Below are positions 55,623 through 63,881 of a DNA stretch of 64,000 nucleotides, one piece after another. Location of the stretch: contig NZ_MKCT01000001.1 in assembly GCF_001855555.1 (NCBI RefSeq), positions 248,001 to 312,000 of the forward strand. Reading direction: 5' to 3'. Positions within the stretch are counted from its first letter, which is position 1, and the number at the start of each line of letters is the position of its first letter. Position numbers and translations under genes: made by a program. The DNA is from Chromobacterium sphagni (GTDB lineage Bacteria > Pseudomonadota > Gammaproteobacteria > Burkholderiales > Chromobacteriaceae). Under the pieces are notes generated by a model. That model was not told the DNA's origin. It ran no database searches and was given only the letters and a program-made list of their open reading frames with translations.

Positions 55623-56044
55623 ACGACGTGCAGCACCTGTTGCCGGAAATGGCGCAGCTGATTGCCAGCCTGATTGGCCTACCCAAGGCGCTGAGATTGA
55701 TAGAGGCCTGGGGTGGAACCACCTTTCCCATCTCCAAAAATAAGCGCCGGGATGGCCAGATTCGCTACGAGGCGCTGGCCGAGGTCGTGGGCGTTGATGC
55801 CGCCAATATTCTGACTTTGCACTTTGGTGGCGAGGTGCTGGCCATCCCCCGCTGCGCGACAGCGCTACGCGAGGTGCGGGACCGCATGATCCGTGCTGAG
55901 TTTGACGAGGAAACCCTCACGCATCCGGCCAGCCACGCTGTCGGGCTGCTGGCCCGCCGCTACCAGATGACTGAACGAAATGTCTGGATGGTGCTGAAGA
56001 AAACCGACAGAGTTAACGAGACAAGACAGGAGGTATTGTTTTAG
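55613..56044 (+). CDS. mor: Mor-family middle/late transcription activator
   Basis: The 143-residue protein has an N-terminal dimerisation part and a C-terminal HTH (LARRYQMTERNVWMVLKK) as in Mor/C of Mu. It activates middle or late phage promoters through RNA polymerase. It is placed at the end of the early block, before lysis and head genes, as expected. Confidence 0.85.
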   Translation: MQLNDVQHLLPEMAQLIASLIGLPKALRLIEAWGGTTFPISKNKRRDGQIRYEALAEVVGVDAANILTLHFGGEVLAIPRCATALREVRDRMIRAEFDEETLTHPASHAVGLLARRYQMTERNVWMVLKKTDRVNETRQEVLF

Positions 56045-56074
56045 CATTTTGTCATTTCAGAACAGGGAAATGCC

Positions 56075-56599
56075 ATGGTACGCCGCTGCATCATTTTGCC
56101 AGTGCTGCTTGCAGGACTTCTTATCGGTTGTGGGCAGCCTGCGAGCTTAACCTCTGAAGACGTGGGAAGGCTGCGTCAGTTGAACAGCGCAAACAGGTCT
56201 CTCAGCTTAGAAGAGATTAAGGCTGTTGCTAAAATTCAGTATCGAGCAGCCTTGTTCATTACCAAGAATCTGGAATTGAAAGTTCAAGAAAAAGACTATG
56301 ACCTCTTCTTCCGTGCTGTACCGGCTGGCGCTTTAGAAAAATATCCATTGCTAAACGATGCGATGAGCTCGCCGATTGTTCTGAATGAGCAATATCAAAA
56401 ATATGGAAATCGACAGACAAGCCAGTATGATGCTTGCGAAGGCATGCTGTCCGAGGCTAAAAATCTGTACTGGATTATCCGGGAAACGCAGCCTCAGGGA
56501 GTTCTAGATTTGACAGATAATGGCGCGGTCAACATGCAACGGCAGAAAATTGATCAAGCCACCCAAGCATGCAGCCAGGTGCTAGCAAAATCTGTGTGA
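56075..56599 (+). CDS. Prophage lipoprotein (cargo gene)
   Basis: The 174-residue protein has signal peptide and lipobox LLIGC (Cys at about 19), followed by a mostly helical periplasmic domain. GC content is clearly lower than its neighbours. It has its own terminator. It sits between mor and the endolysin, a place where phages carry cargo genes. Phage lipoproteins often block superinfection or alter the envelope, but no family match supports that here. Confidence 0.7.
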   Translation: MVRRCIILPVLLAGLLIGCGQPASLTSEDVGRLRQLNSANRSLSLEEIKAVAKIQYRAALFITKNLELKVQEKDYDLFFRAVPAGALEKYPLLNDAMSSPIVLNEQYQKYGNRQTSQYDACEGMLSEAKNLYWIIRETQPQGVLDLTDNGAVNMQRQKIDQATQACSQVLAKSV

Positions 56600-56630
56600 A
56601 TCAGACCGAATACACTGAAAGCCTGCACAG

Positions 56631-56650
56631 CGCCCCAACCGGGGCGTTTT
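56631..56650 (+). terminator. Terminator after the lipoprotein gene
   Basis: CGCCCC (56631-56636) and GGGGCG (56641-56646) close a 4-nt loop and are followed by TTTT. It isolates the lipoprotein gene from the lysis cassette. Confidence 0.75.
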
Positions 56651-56687
56651 CTTATTCTGGCGGTGTTCCCATCCACAGGACACCGAC

Positions 56688-57098
56688 ATGCCTAGCCGCA
56701 AAATAGAAGACCTCCATCCCGACCTGCAGCCGCTGTGCCGCGAGTTTCTGCGGCGCTGCCAGGCTGCCGGCCTGGACATCCTGATTACTTGCACCTACCG
56801 CTCCGCCGAGGAGCAAAACCAGCTGTACGCTCAGGGCCGCAATGGCAAGCCCGGCGCGCGCGTCACCAACGCGCGTGGCGGCCAATCCGAGCACAACGCC
56901 ATGATCCAGGAGCGGCCGGCAGCTCGCGCGTTCGACGTCGTACCGATTGTCGGCGGGAAGCCGTGCTGGGATGACAAACATCCCGCTTGGCAAACCGCCG
57001 GCCGCATCGGCATGGAGCTGGGCCTGCATTGGTACGGCCGGCCCAATGCGCCATTCCGTGAGTTTCCCCACTTCGCGCTGCAACGGGGATACCAATGA
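56688..57098 (+). CDS. M15-family endolysin (L,D-peptidase type)
   Basis: The 136-residue protein shows SEHNAMIQ...AFDVVP (H-x6-D zinc ligands) and EFPHF (third ligand His), typical of M15 VanY/CwlK-like peptidases. It cleaves peptidoglycan stem peptides at lysis. No signal peptide is present, so it relies on the holin encoded 4 bp overlapping downstream. Confidence 0.85.
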   Translation: MPSRKIEDLHPDLQPLCREFLRRCQAAGLDILITCTYRSAEEQNQLYAQGRNGKPGARVTNARGGQSEHNAMIQERPAARAFDVVPIVGGKPCWDDKHPAWQTAGRIGMELGLHWYGRPNAPFREFPHFALQRGYQ

Positions 57099-57328
57099 CC
57101 CTTGGCGATCTGTTCAAAAACCCTGCAACCGGCAAGCTGAGCCACAGCAAGCTGTGGGCGAACATCTCCTGCGCAGCCGGCACAGGCATGTTCATTTACC
57201 AGGGTGTGGCGGGCACGCTGACCGCGGATGTATGGCTGATCTATTTGGGCGTGGTGGGCGGGTATTCGGCGGCGCGCAGCTGGATCGCTACCCAACGCGA
57301 TGCCAAAGGGGGCGGCAATGACAATTAA
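57095..57328 (+). CDS. Holin-like small membrane protein
   Basis: The 77-residue protein has two hydrophobic segments (about 22-40 and 45-62) and charged ends (QRDAKGGGNDN). Position directly after the endolysin and before Rz supports a holin or holin-related role. Confidence 0.72.
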   Translation: MTLGDLFKNPATGKLSHSKLWANISCAAGTGMFIYQGVAGTLTADVWLIYLGVVGGYSAARSWIATQRDAKGGGNDN

Positions 57329-57908
57329 CCCGCTAGCCGCCCTGGCCATCAAAGGGGCCGTCTACCTGCTGCCGCTGCTAGGTGTGGGCTATGTCGGCTA
57401 TCAAACCGGCCAGTCCCTGGCCGACCAGCGTCACCAGGTGGCGCTGGCCACCCTGAAGGCTCAGCACGCCGCCGAGCTGAAGCAACGGGCCGAGGACAAC
57501 GTCCGCACGTTGACTGCAGCCAGTGCCGAGCAAAAGCGCCTGGCTGATCTGGTCCACCAGGTGGGCTGGCAGTTGCTGCAGGCCCGTGGCGAGCTGGCGC
57601 GCAGCCAGGCTCAACTCAAAGAAAGAATCCCCAATGCAACGCAACGTGATGGCGCTGCTTTTACTGGCCTTGGCCCTGACAGCCTGCGGCTCTACCGCGC
57701 CGCCCTCGGTTACGCCGAGTCCGATTCGGGTATGCCCTCGGCCGACGCCGGAAATGCTGCAAAAGCCGATCAAGCCAGCTCCTCCCGCGCAGGGCTACCG
57801 CCCGCAGACCTACTGAACCACGCCGCCGATTACGGCCGCTGGTGCCAGGAATTGGAGATACGCCTGGACAGCTACATCCGGCTGCACCAGGGGGCCGCGC
57901 ATGGATGA
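57318..57908 (+). CDS. i-spanin (Rz-like)
   Basis: The 196-residue protein has an N-terminal membrane anchor (about 9-28) and a long periplasmic coiled coil (about 35-115). It fuses inner and outer membranes in the last step of lysis together with the Rz1 lipoprotein nested in its gene. The start at 57318 overlaps the holin gene by 11 bp. Confidence 0.8.
   Translation: MTINPLAALAIKGAVYLLPLLGVGYVGYQTGQSLADQRHQVALATLKAQHAAELKQRAEDNVRTLTAASAEQKRLADLVHQVGWQLLQARGELARSQAQLKERIPNATQRDGAAFTGLGPDSLRLYRAALGYAESDSGMPSADAGNAAKADQASSSRAGLPPADLLNHAADYGRWCQELEIRLDSYIRLHQGAAHG
57634..57816 (+). CDS. o-spanin lipoprotein (Rz1-like), nested in Rz
   Basis: This frame lies wholly inside the Rz gene in another reading frame. 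Sixty residues: MQRNVMALLLLALALTAC gives a signal peptide and lipobox (LTAC), followed by a short proline-rich mature peptide, as in Rz1. A ribosome site (AAAGAAAG) precedes the ATG. Overlapping Rz/Rz1 is a classic phage arrangement. Confidence 0.82.
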   Translation: MQRNVMALLLLALALTACGSTAPPSVTPSPIRVCPRPTPEMLQKPIKPAPPAQGYRPQTY

Positions 57909-58110
57909 TTTTGACCGTGCCCAGGAACTGGAGCAGCGGCAACGCGACCAGGCGCTGGCCATCCAGGCGGATCTGGCCCGCGCCTCCTCGCTGAGCAGCT
58001 ACAGCCATTGCGAGGACTGCGGGGATGCGATCCCCGCGCCGCGCCGCCAGGCTGTGCCCGGCTGCACCCGCTGTATCGACTGCCAACAACGCCAAGAAGG
58101 GAAACGCTGA
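57901..58110 (+). CDS. TraR/DksA-type zinc-finger protein
   Basis: The 69-residue protein has a helical N-terminus and a four-cysteine finger (HCEDCGD...CTRCIDCQ), as in phage and plasmid TraR proteins. These bind the RNA polymerase secondary channel and mimic DksA with ppGpp. It overlaps Rz by 8 bp and the next gene by 1 bp. Confidence 0.83.
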   Translation: MDDFDRAQELEQRQRDQALAIQADLARASSLSSYSHCEDCGDAIPAPRRQAVPGCTRCIDCQQRQEGKR

Positions 58111-58328
58111 TGTCCGAGAACAACGAACTGACCCGCGCCCTGGGGCGTATTGAAGGCAAGCTGGACATGATCGTCGCCAGCCAGTCGGTACAGAACGAGC
58201 GCCTGGACGCCATGGACGGCCGCCTGCGCCACGTTGAGCAGCAGGCTGCCCGAGCGGGCGCGATCAGCGGCGGCATCGTCGCGGTAGGCACCGCCATCGC
58301 CGTCGAACTGGTCAAGCGGGCGCTGTAA
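58110..58328 (+). CDS. Small coiled-coil membrane protein
   Basis: The 72-residue protein has a coiled coil (about 5-47; LGRIEGKLDMIVAS) and a C-terminal hydrophobic segment with small residues (AGAISGGIVAVGTAIAVEL). Similar tail-anchored coiled-coil proteins lie beside lysis or terminase genes in Mu-like phages. It overlaps both neighbours by 1 bp. Confidence 0.6.
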   Translation: MSENNELTRALGRIEGKLDMIVASQSVQNERLDAMDGRLRHVEQQAARAGAISGGIVAVGTAIAVELVKRAL

Positions 58329-58828
58329 TGGCGCATACACCAGAGACGCGAGACAAGGTCCGCCGCCTATACGTGTTTGACCGCATCAGCCTGGAAGTGG
58401 CCGCCATGCAATGCGGCGTGTCGATGTCTGCCGCCAGCCGCTGGAAACGCGAATCGGCCGATACCGGCGACGATTGGGACAAGGTGCGTGCGGCGGCGCT
58501 GCTGGCCGGCGATGGGATAGAGAGCATCGCCCGTGCCGCCTTGGCAGGGTTCATGACCCAATATCAGGCGACGATGGACGCTCTGACCGCTAATGACCAG
58601 ATACCGGCCGAGAAGAAGGTGGCGATGCTGGCCAGCTTGGCAGACTCGTTTAACAAAACGATCGCCGCCAGCAAGCGAGTATTACCGGAGACCAGCCAGC
58701 TGGCGACGGCGATGGAAGTAGTGCAACGCATGGCTACGTTCATCCGCGACAAATACCCGAAGCATGCCAACGCATTTGTTGAGGTGCTGGAGCCATTTGG
58801 GGAGGAGTTGGCCAAGTGGTATGGCTAA
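58328..58828 (+). CDS. Terminase small subunit-like protein (DUF1804)
   Basis: The 166-residue protein has an N-terminal HTH-like part (LEVAAMQCGVSMSAASRWKR) and a helical body, the DUF1804 pattern. In Mu-like phages this gene stands before the large terminase and is thought to be the small subunit that recognises pac. Here a reverse-strand gene separates the two. Confidence 0.8.
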   Translation: MAHTPETRDKVRRLYVFDRISLEVAAMQCGVSMSAASRWKRESADTGDDWDKVRAAALLAGDGIESIARAALAGFMTQYQATMDALTANDQIPAEKKVAMLASLADSFNKTIAASKRVLPETSQLATAMEVVQRMATFIRDKYPKHANAFVEVLEPFGEELAKWYG

Positions 58829-59332
58829 TTACCAGTAATTATTAGTACTTGGTGGCGGAGGCATTGGTACCTGCCTAGCCTGCTTTTCACATAGGAATAC
58901 TGCGCGGCAATTGGGATTGGGGCATGTGACCGAATGATGGCCATTTTGAATACCGTACTTTTGCAAGATCGATTTGACACCATTCTGGTAACAATTAGGA
59001 CAAAGCTCATGGACCGGCTCATCGCCTTGCATATCAGGTTTTACACGATACACCACTGTGCCCTCAGCCAACTGGTGCAGCTGATATCGCTGTTTCTCCT
59101 GCTCCCAATTCTTGAACTGCTCTATTTCAGCTTTCAGCTCCTTCAGTCGGGACTGAGTCGTAGCGTAATCTGCCTGCGCCTTGAACAATTGCTGTTGGAC
59201 ATCGGCAATGACGCCATTCAACTGTACGACTTTCGCGGATACTGCGGCATCGGTCTTCAATGTCAACAAGGCTTGGGTGATATCAGTGGCGGCTTTCAGC
59301 GCGCTGGCTGCGGCAGTGAATTCTGCAAACAT
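58829..59332 (-). CDS. Reverse-strand coiled-coil/zinc-ribbon protein (cargo gene)
   Basis: The 167-residue protein has a helical N-terminus, a long coiled coil (about 40-85) and a zinc ribbon with CPNCYQNG and CPNPNCRAVFLC. It is on the minus strand, inserted exactly between the small and large terminase genes, with GC near 50%, lower than the flanks. It is therefore probably expressed in the lysogen rather than with the late genes. Related coiled-coil/ribbon proteins occur as cargo in other prophages; function unknown. Confidence 0.75.
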   Translation of the reverse strand: MFAEFTAAASALKAATDITQALLTLKTDAAVSAKVVQLNGVIADVQQQLFKAQADYATTQSRLKELKAEIEQFKNWEQEKQRYQLHQLAEGTVVYRVKPDMQGDEPVHELCPNCYQNGVKSILQKYGIQNGHHSVTCPNPNCRAVFLCEKQARQVPMPPPPSTNNYW

Positions 59333-59355
59333 GGTATTCGTCCCAGGAGAATGGT

Positions 59356-60987
59356 GTGAGTAAGCTTAGCAAAAAAGACTTCCTTAAGGACGTTGCGCTA
59401 CTGGCGGCTGAGTACCGCCGCCAGATCGACGCCGAGTGCGACGGGTTCAGCCCAGATCCGGCAGCACGTGAACAGCGCCGGCTACAGGCGATGGGTAGCT
59501 TTCGTTTCTTTGCTCAAACCTACTTCCCGCACTACGTCAAACACATCCCTGCGACGGTCCATGACTATCTGTTCGATCGCTTCCAGGCGGTAGTCGACAA
59601 CGGCGTCGGCGACCATGACGCGGTAGCCGCGCCGCGCGGCCATGCCAAGTCCACTCTGATCACCCAAATCGGCACGTTGTGGTGCATCGTCACCGGCCGC
59701 AAGCATTACCCGCTGATCGTGATGGACGCCGTCGAGCAGGCATGGCCGATGCTGGAGGCGATCAAGGCGGAGCTGGAGTTCAATCCCCGCTTGCTGCTGG
59801 ACTTTCCAGAGGCCACCGGCCGGGGCCGTGTATGGCAGGTCGGCACGATCCTTACCGCCAACGACGTCAAGGTCGAGGTGTTCGGCTCCGGTAAACGGAT
59901 ACGGGGCCGCCGCCATGGTCCGCACCGGCCTGACCTGGTCATCGGCGACGACCTGGAAAACGACGAGAACGTCCGCAGCCCGGAGCAGCGCGACAAGCTG
60001 ATGAGCTGGATCACCAAGAGCCTGCTGTCGCTCGGCCCGGCGGACGACAGCCTGGACGTGTTCATTATCGGCACCATCCTGCACTACGACTCGGTGCTGG
60101 CGCGGCTGATCCAGAATCCGCTGTGGACCAGCGCCAAGTTCCGCGCGGTCGAGCGCTGGCCCGACCGCATGGACCTGTGGGATCGCTGGACCGAGATTCT
60201 GCTCGGAGAGGGCAAGGACGAGGCGCTGGCGTTCTATCACGCCCATCAGCCGGAGATGGATGCCGGCGTGAAGATTTGCTGGCCCGGCGGCACCACCTTT
60301 TACAAGCTGATGACCAAGCGGGCGCGCGACGGTAAGGGCGCGTTCGACAGCGAGCAGCAGAACGATCCGCTGTCCGGTGATGACGCCCCATTCGCCGAGT
60401 GCATCAGCTTCTGGGTGAACCGGCTGCGCGAGTGGGTGTTTTACGGCGCGTGCGACCCTTCGCTGGGCAAGGCCGGGAACCGGCGTGATCCGTCCGCCAT
60501 CCTGGTCGGCGGCTTCAACCGCCATACCGGCGTCCTCGACGTGGTGGAGGCTAGCATCCGCAAGCGCCTGCCCGACCGCATCATCGAAGACGTGATCGCC
60601 TTCCAGGCAGAATACCGCTGCGTGCTGTGGCTGGTAGAGGCGGTCCAGTTCCAGGAGTTCATGCGTACCGAGCTGGTCAAGCGCTCGGCAGCGCGCCACA
60701 TTCCGGTGCCGGCGCGTGGTGTCACCCCTCATGGCGACAAAGACTTGCGCATCCTGACGCTGCAGCCGCACATGGCCAACGGACTGATTCGGTTATCTCC
60801 AGACCAGCACACCCTGATTGAGCAGCTGCGGCACTTCCCCAAAGCAGACCACGACGACGGCCCCGACGCCCTGCAGATGCTGTGGGCGGCCGCGCTCTCC
60901 GGCGGCGGCCAGATCGATTACACCCCGGTGCCGCGATCCGGCAGCGCCGACGACTACGCCGGCAGCTTCTCTGCCGGCGCATGGTAG
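59356..60987 (+). CDS. Phage terminase large subunit
   Basis: The 543-residue DNA-packaging motor has Walker A-like APRGHAKST at 92-100, Walker B DLVIGDD at 193-199 and a C-terminal RNase H-like nuclease with ACDPSLG and DHDDGPDAL. It pumps and cuts phage DNA into heads. Length is usual for Mu-like TerL (gp28 type). Confidence 0.93.
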   Translation: MSKLSKKDFLKDVALLAAEYRRQIDAECDGFSPDPAAREQRRLQAMGSFRFFAQTYFPHYVKHIPATVHDYLFDRFQAVVDNGVGDHDAVAAPRGHAKSTLITQIGTLWCIVTGRKHYPLIVMDAVEQAWPMLEAIKAELEFNPRLLLDFPEATGRGRVWQVGTILTANDVKVEVFGSGKRIRGRRHGPHRPDLVIGDDLENDENVRSPEQRDKLMSWITKSLLSLGPADDSLDVFIIGTILHYDSVLARLIQNPLWTSAKFRAVERWPDRMDLWDRWTEILLGEGKDEALAFYHAHQPEMDAGVKICWPGGTTFYKLMTKRARDGKGAFDSEQQNDPLSGDDAPFAECISFWVNRLREWVFYGACDPSLGKAGNRRDPSAILVGGFNRHTGVLDVVEASIRKRLPDRIIEDVIAFQAEYRCVLWLVEAVQFQEFMRTELVKRSAARHIPVPARGVTPHGDKDLRILTLQPHMANGLIRLSPDQHTLIEQLRHFPKADHDDGPDALQMLWAAALSGGGQIDYTPVPRSGSADDYAGSFSAGAW

Positions 60988-60998
60988 GAGTGACAAAC

Positions 60999-62579
60999 AT
61001 GGCACAAATTCTTGACCAGTACGGCCAGCCCATCCAGCGCGAGGTCTTGTCCGAGCCGCAAAGCGTGCGCATCGGCTGGGTGACCAGGGAGTTTGCCGAG
61101 CATCCGTCGCGCGGGCTGACGCCGCAGCGGCTGCACCGGGCCTTGGAAGACGCCGAACAGGGCAATCTGGCGGCACAAGCCGACCTGTTCAACGACATAG
61201 AGGAGAAAGACAGTCACATCTTCGCGGAGATGAGCAAGCGCAAGCGCGCGCTGCTGACGCTGGACTGGAGCATCGCCCCGCCGCGTAGCGCAAGCGCCGC
61301 CGAGAAACGCCAGGCCGAGCAGCTGCAGGAGTGGCTGACCGACCTACCGGACCTGGACGACGTATTGCTGGATTGCCTGGACGGCATTGGTCACGGCTTC
61401 GCCGCGCTGGAGATCGCCTGGCAGCGGCTGGGCAAAGACTGGTTGCCGCAATCGCTGACCCACCGGCCGCAGCGCTGGTTCCAAACCCTGCCCGAGGATG
61501 GCAACGCGCTGCGACTGCGCGACGGCAGCGCCCAGGGCGCGGAGCCGTGGAAGTTCGGCTGGGTGATCCACCGGCACAAGGCAAAGTCGGGCTACTTGAC
61601 CCGCGCCGGCCTGCACCGCGTGTTGGCCTGGCCCTATCTGTTCAAGAACTACAGCGTGCGGGATTTGGCTGAGTTCCTGGAGATTTACGGCCTCCCGCTG
61701 CGCGTGGGCAAATACCCGCCCGGCGCGACCGACCAGGAACGAGCCACGTTGCTGCGCGCGGTGGCCGAGATCGGCCACAACGCGGCCGGCATCATACCGG
61801 AAGGCATGATGATCGAGTTCCAGGCCGCTGCCCAGGGCAGCGAGGAGCCGTTCGAAGCCATGATCGCCTGGTGCGAACGCTCGCAGTCCAAGGCGATCCT
61901 GGGCGGCACGCTCACCAGCCAGGCCGACGGCAAGACATCGACCAACGCGCTCGGCAACGTCCACAACGAAGTGCGCCACGACCTGACCGTCAGCGATGCG
62001 CGCCAGCTGGAGGGAACCCTGGTCCGCGACCTGCTATACCCGCTGGCTGTGTTGAACTTCGGCCAGGTCGACCCGCGCCGGATGCCGCGCCTGGTGTTCG
62101 ATACCCGCGAGATCGAGGACATCAAGTTGTATGCCGAAAGCCTGCCGAAGCTGGTAGGGCTGGGCCTGAAGGTCAAGACCGATTGGGTGTACGACAAGCT
62201 GGCCATCCCGAAGCCCCAGGACGACGACGAGGTGCTAACCGCGCCGCGTCCTGAAATGGCGTTGCCGCCGGAGCTGCGGCCGCAGCCGAGCGCCGCGCTG
62301 TCCTACCGCGCGGCGCTCACCAATGACCGGGGCGAGGTGGTCTACCCCGACCAGGCGGCGCTGGACGCCGTCGCGCTTCCGGCCGATGCGATCAACGCCG
62401 GCCTGGAGGCGGTGCTGGCTCCAGTGATTCAGGCCATCCGCGACGGGGCGACTCCGGACGATGCCATCGCGTCGCTGGTGGCGGCGTATCCGCAGATGGA
62501 CGATGCCGCGCTGTCCCAACTGTTGGCGCGGGCGATGTTCGTCGCCGATGTCTGGGGACGCCTACATGCCCACGAGTGA
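60999..62579 (+). CDS. Phage portal protein (DUF935, Mu gp29-like)
   Basis: The 526-residue protein starts MAQILDQYGQPIQREVL and has the DUF935 core (IEEKDSHIFAEMSKRKRALL; LDWSI; FGWVIHRHKAKSGY). It forms the dodecameric DNA gate of the head. It overlaps the head protein gene by 14 bp. Confidence 0.9.
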   Translation: MAQILDQYGQPIQREVLSEPQSVRIGWVTREFAEHPSRGLTPQRLHRALEDAEQGNLAAQADLFNDIEEKDSHIFAEMSKRKRALLTLDWSIAPPRSASAAEKRQAEQLQEWLTDLPDLDDVLLDCLDGIGHGFAALEIAWQRLGKDWLPQSLTHRPQRWFQTLPEDGNALRLRDGSAQGAEPWKFGWVIHRHKAKSGYLTRAGLHRVLAWPYLFKNYSVRDLAEFLEIYGLPLRVGKYPPGATDQERATLLRAVAEIGHNAAGIIPEGMMIEFQAAAQGSEEPFEAMIAWCERSQSKAILGGTLTSQADGKTSTNALGNVHNEVRHDLTVSDARQLEGTLVRDLLYPLAVLNFGQVDPRRMPRLVFDTREIEDIKLYAESLPKLVGLGLKVKTDWVYDKLAIPKPQDDDEVLTAPRPEMALPPELRPQPSAALSYRAALTNDRGEVVYPDQAALDAVALPADAINAGLEAVLAPVIQAIRDGATPDDAIASLVAAYPQMDDAALSQLLARAMFVADVWGRLHAHE

Positions 62580-63396
62580 GGCCGTAGACCTGAGCTACGC
62601 TATCGGCTTGCCGCCCGAGGAAGCGATCAGCTATTTCGAGAGCAAGGGCTACGCCATCGGCTTCAAGTGGCAGGAGGTATGGGCTGAAGCCCACGCCCGC
62701 TCGTTCACCGTGGCGGGCGTGATGAAACTGGACGTGCTGACCGACATGCGCGAAGCGCTGCTGCAGGCGATCCAGAATGGCGAGACGCTGGCCGACTTCC
62801 AGAAGCGCTTGCAGCCGGTGCTGGAAGCGAAAGGCTGGTGGGGGCGCGGCCATATCATCGACCAGACAACCGGCGAGATCCAGGGCAAGCGACTGAACCC
62901 GCGCCGGCTGGAAACCATCTTTCGCACCAACATGCAGTCAGCCTACCAGGCCGGCCGCTTCCAGGAGCAGTTGGCCAACGCCGAGGCGCGGCCGTATTGG
63001 GAATACGTGGCGGTGTTGGACAACCGCACCCGGCCGCTACACCGCAGCCTGCACGGCCGCATCTTCCGTTACGACGACCCGTTCTGGCGGAGGTTCTACC
63101 CGCCCAACGGTTGGAAATGCCGCTGCCGCGTGCGCACCAGGAGCGCCCGCGACATGGAGCGGCTGGGCCTGGACGCATCCAGCAGCGAGGGGAGGATGGA
63201 AACGGTGGACCAGCCGATAGACCGCATAGGCAATACCCGCCCAGCCCCTGCATTCCGAGACCCGGCCACTGGCAAGCTGTTCGTGGCGGACGCCGGCTTT
63301 GGCTACAACCCCGGCCAGGCCGCGTATCAGCCGGACCTCAGCCGTTACCCGCCAGAGTTTGCCAAGCAATATCTGCAGGAGCAAAGCGCCAGATGA
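62566..63396 (+). CDS. Head morphogenesis protein (Mu gpF-like)
   Basis: The 276-residue minor head protein has the phage Mu F/SPP1 gp7 motif (TIFRTNMQSAYQAGR; LDNRTRPLHRSLHGRIF; FYPPNGWKCRCRVR). It helps head assembly near the portal. The stop overlaps the next gene by 4 bp. Confidence 0.88.
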   Translation: MPTSEAVDLSYAIGLPPEEAISYFESKGYAIGFKWQEVWAEAHARSFTVAGVMKLDVLTDMREALLQAIQNGETLADFQKRLQPVLEAKGWWGRGHIIDQTTGEIQGKRLNPRRLETIFRTNMQSAYQAGRFQEQLANAEARPYWEYVAVLDNRTRPLHRSLHGRIFRYDDPFWRRFYPPNGWKCRCRVRTRSARDMERLGLDASSSEGRMETVDQPIDRIGNTRPAPAFRDPATGKLFVADAGFGYNPGQAAYQPDLSRYPPEFAKQYLQEQSAR

Positions 63397-63881
63397 TAGA
63401 CATTAAGATAGACAACTCGAATGTCGCCGATGTTATGGGGCGAATCATCCAAGCGACGAACCACCGTCAGCCGCTAATGCGCAATATCGCTGCGATCATG
63501 CTGGACGCGGTGGAAGAGAATTTCGCCCAAGAAGGGCGGCCGAAATGGCAAGGACTGAAACCGCCAGGCCGCGATGGGAAGATACTGCAGAAAAGCGGCC
63601 GGCTCGCCGGCAGTATGAATGACATGAGCGACAACGACAGTTCGACCGTTGGCACCAACGTCAAATACGCCGCCATCCAAAACAATGGCGGCCGCACGCG
63701 GCCCCATGAAATCCGTCCCAGGAACAAAAAAGCGCTGGCGTTCGGCGGACGAGTCGTGAAGAAGGTCAACCACCCCGGCAGCAACATCCCGGCGCGGCCA
63801 TTCATGCTGCTGACCGACGACGACCTGGACGAGATCGTCTATACGGCGGAAAGCTATTTGCGCAGCGTTGCCGAGGGCTGA
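63393..63881 (+). CDS. Virion morphogenesis protein (Mu gpG-like)
   Basis: The 162-residue protein has the pattern NFAQEGRPKWQGL, LQKSGRLAGSM and YAAIQNNGGRTRPHEI, ending NIPARPFMLL, typical of the phage virion morphogenesis family (Mu gpG). It is thought to act in tail or head completion. Translation is coupled to the F gene. Confidence 0.88.
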   Translation: MIDIKIDNSNVADVMGRIIQATNHRQPLMRNIAAIMLDAVEENFAQEGRPKWQGLKPPGRDGKILQKSGRLAGSMNDMSDNDSSTVGTNVKYAAIQNNGGRTRPHEIRPRNKKALAFGGRVVKKVNHPGSNIPARPFMLLTDDDLDEIVYTAESYLRSVAEG

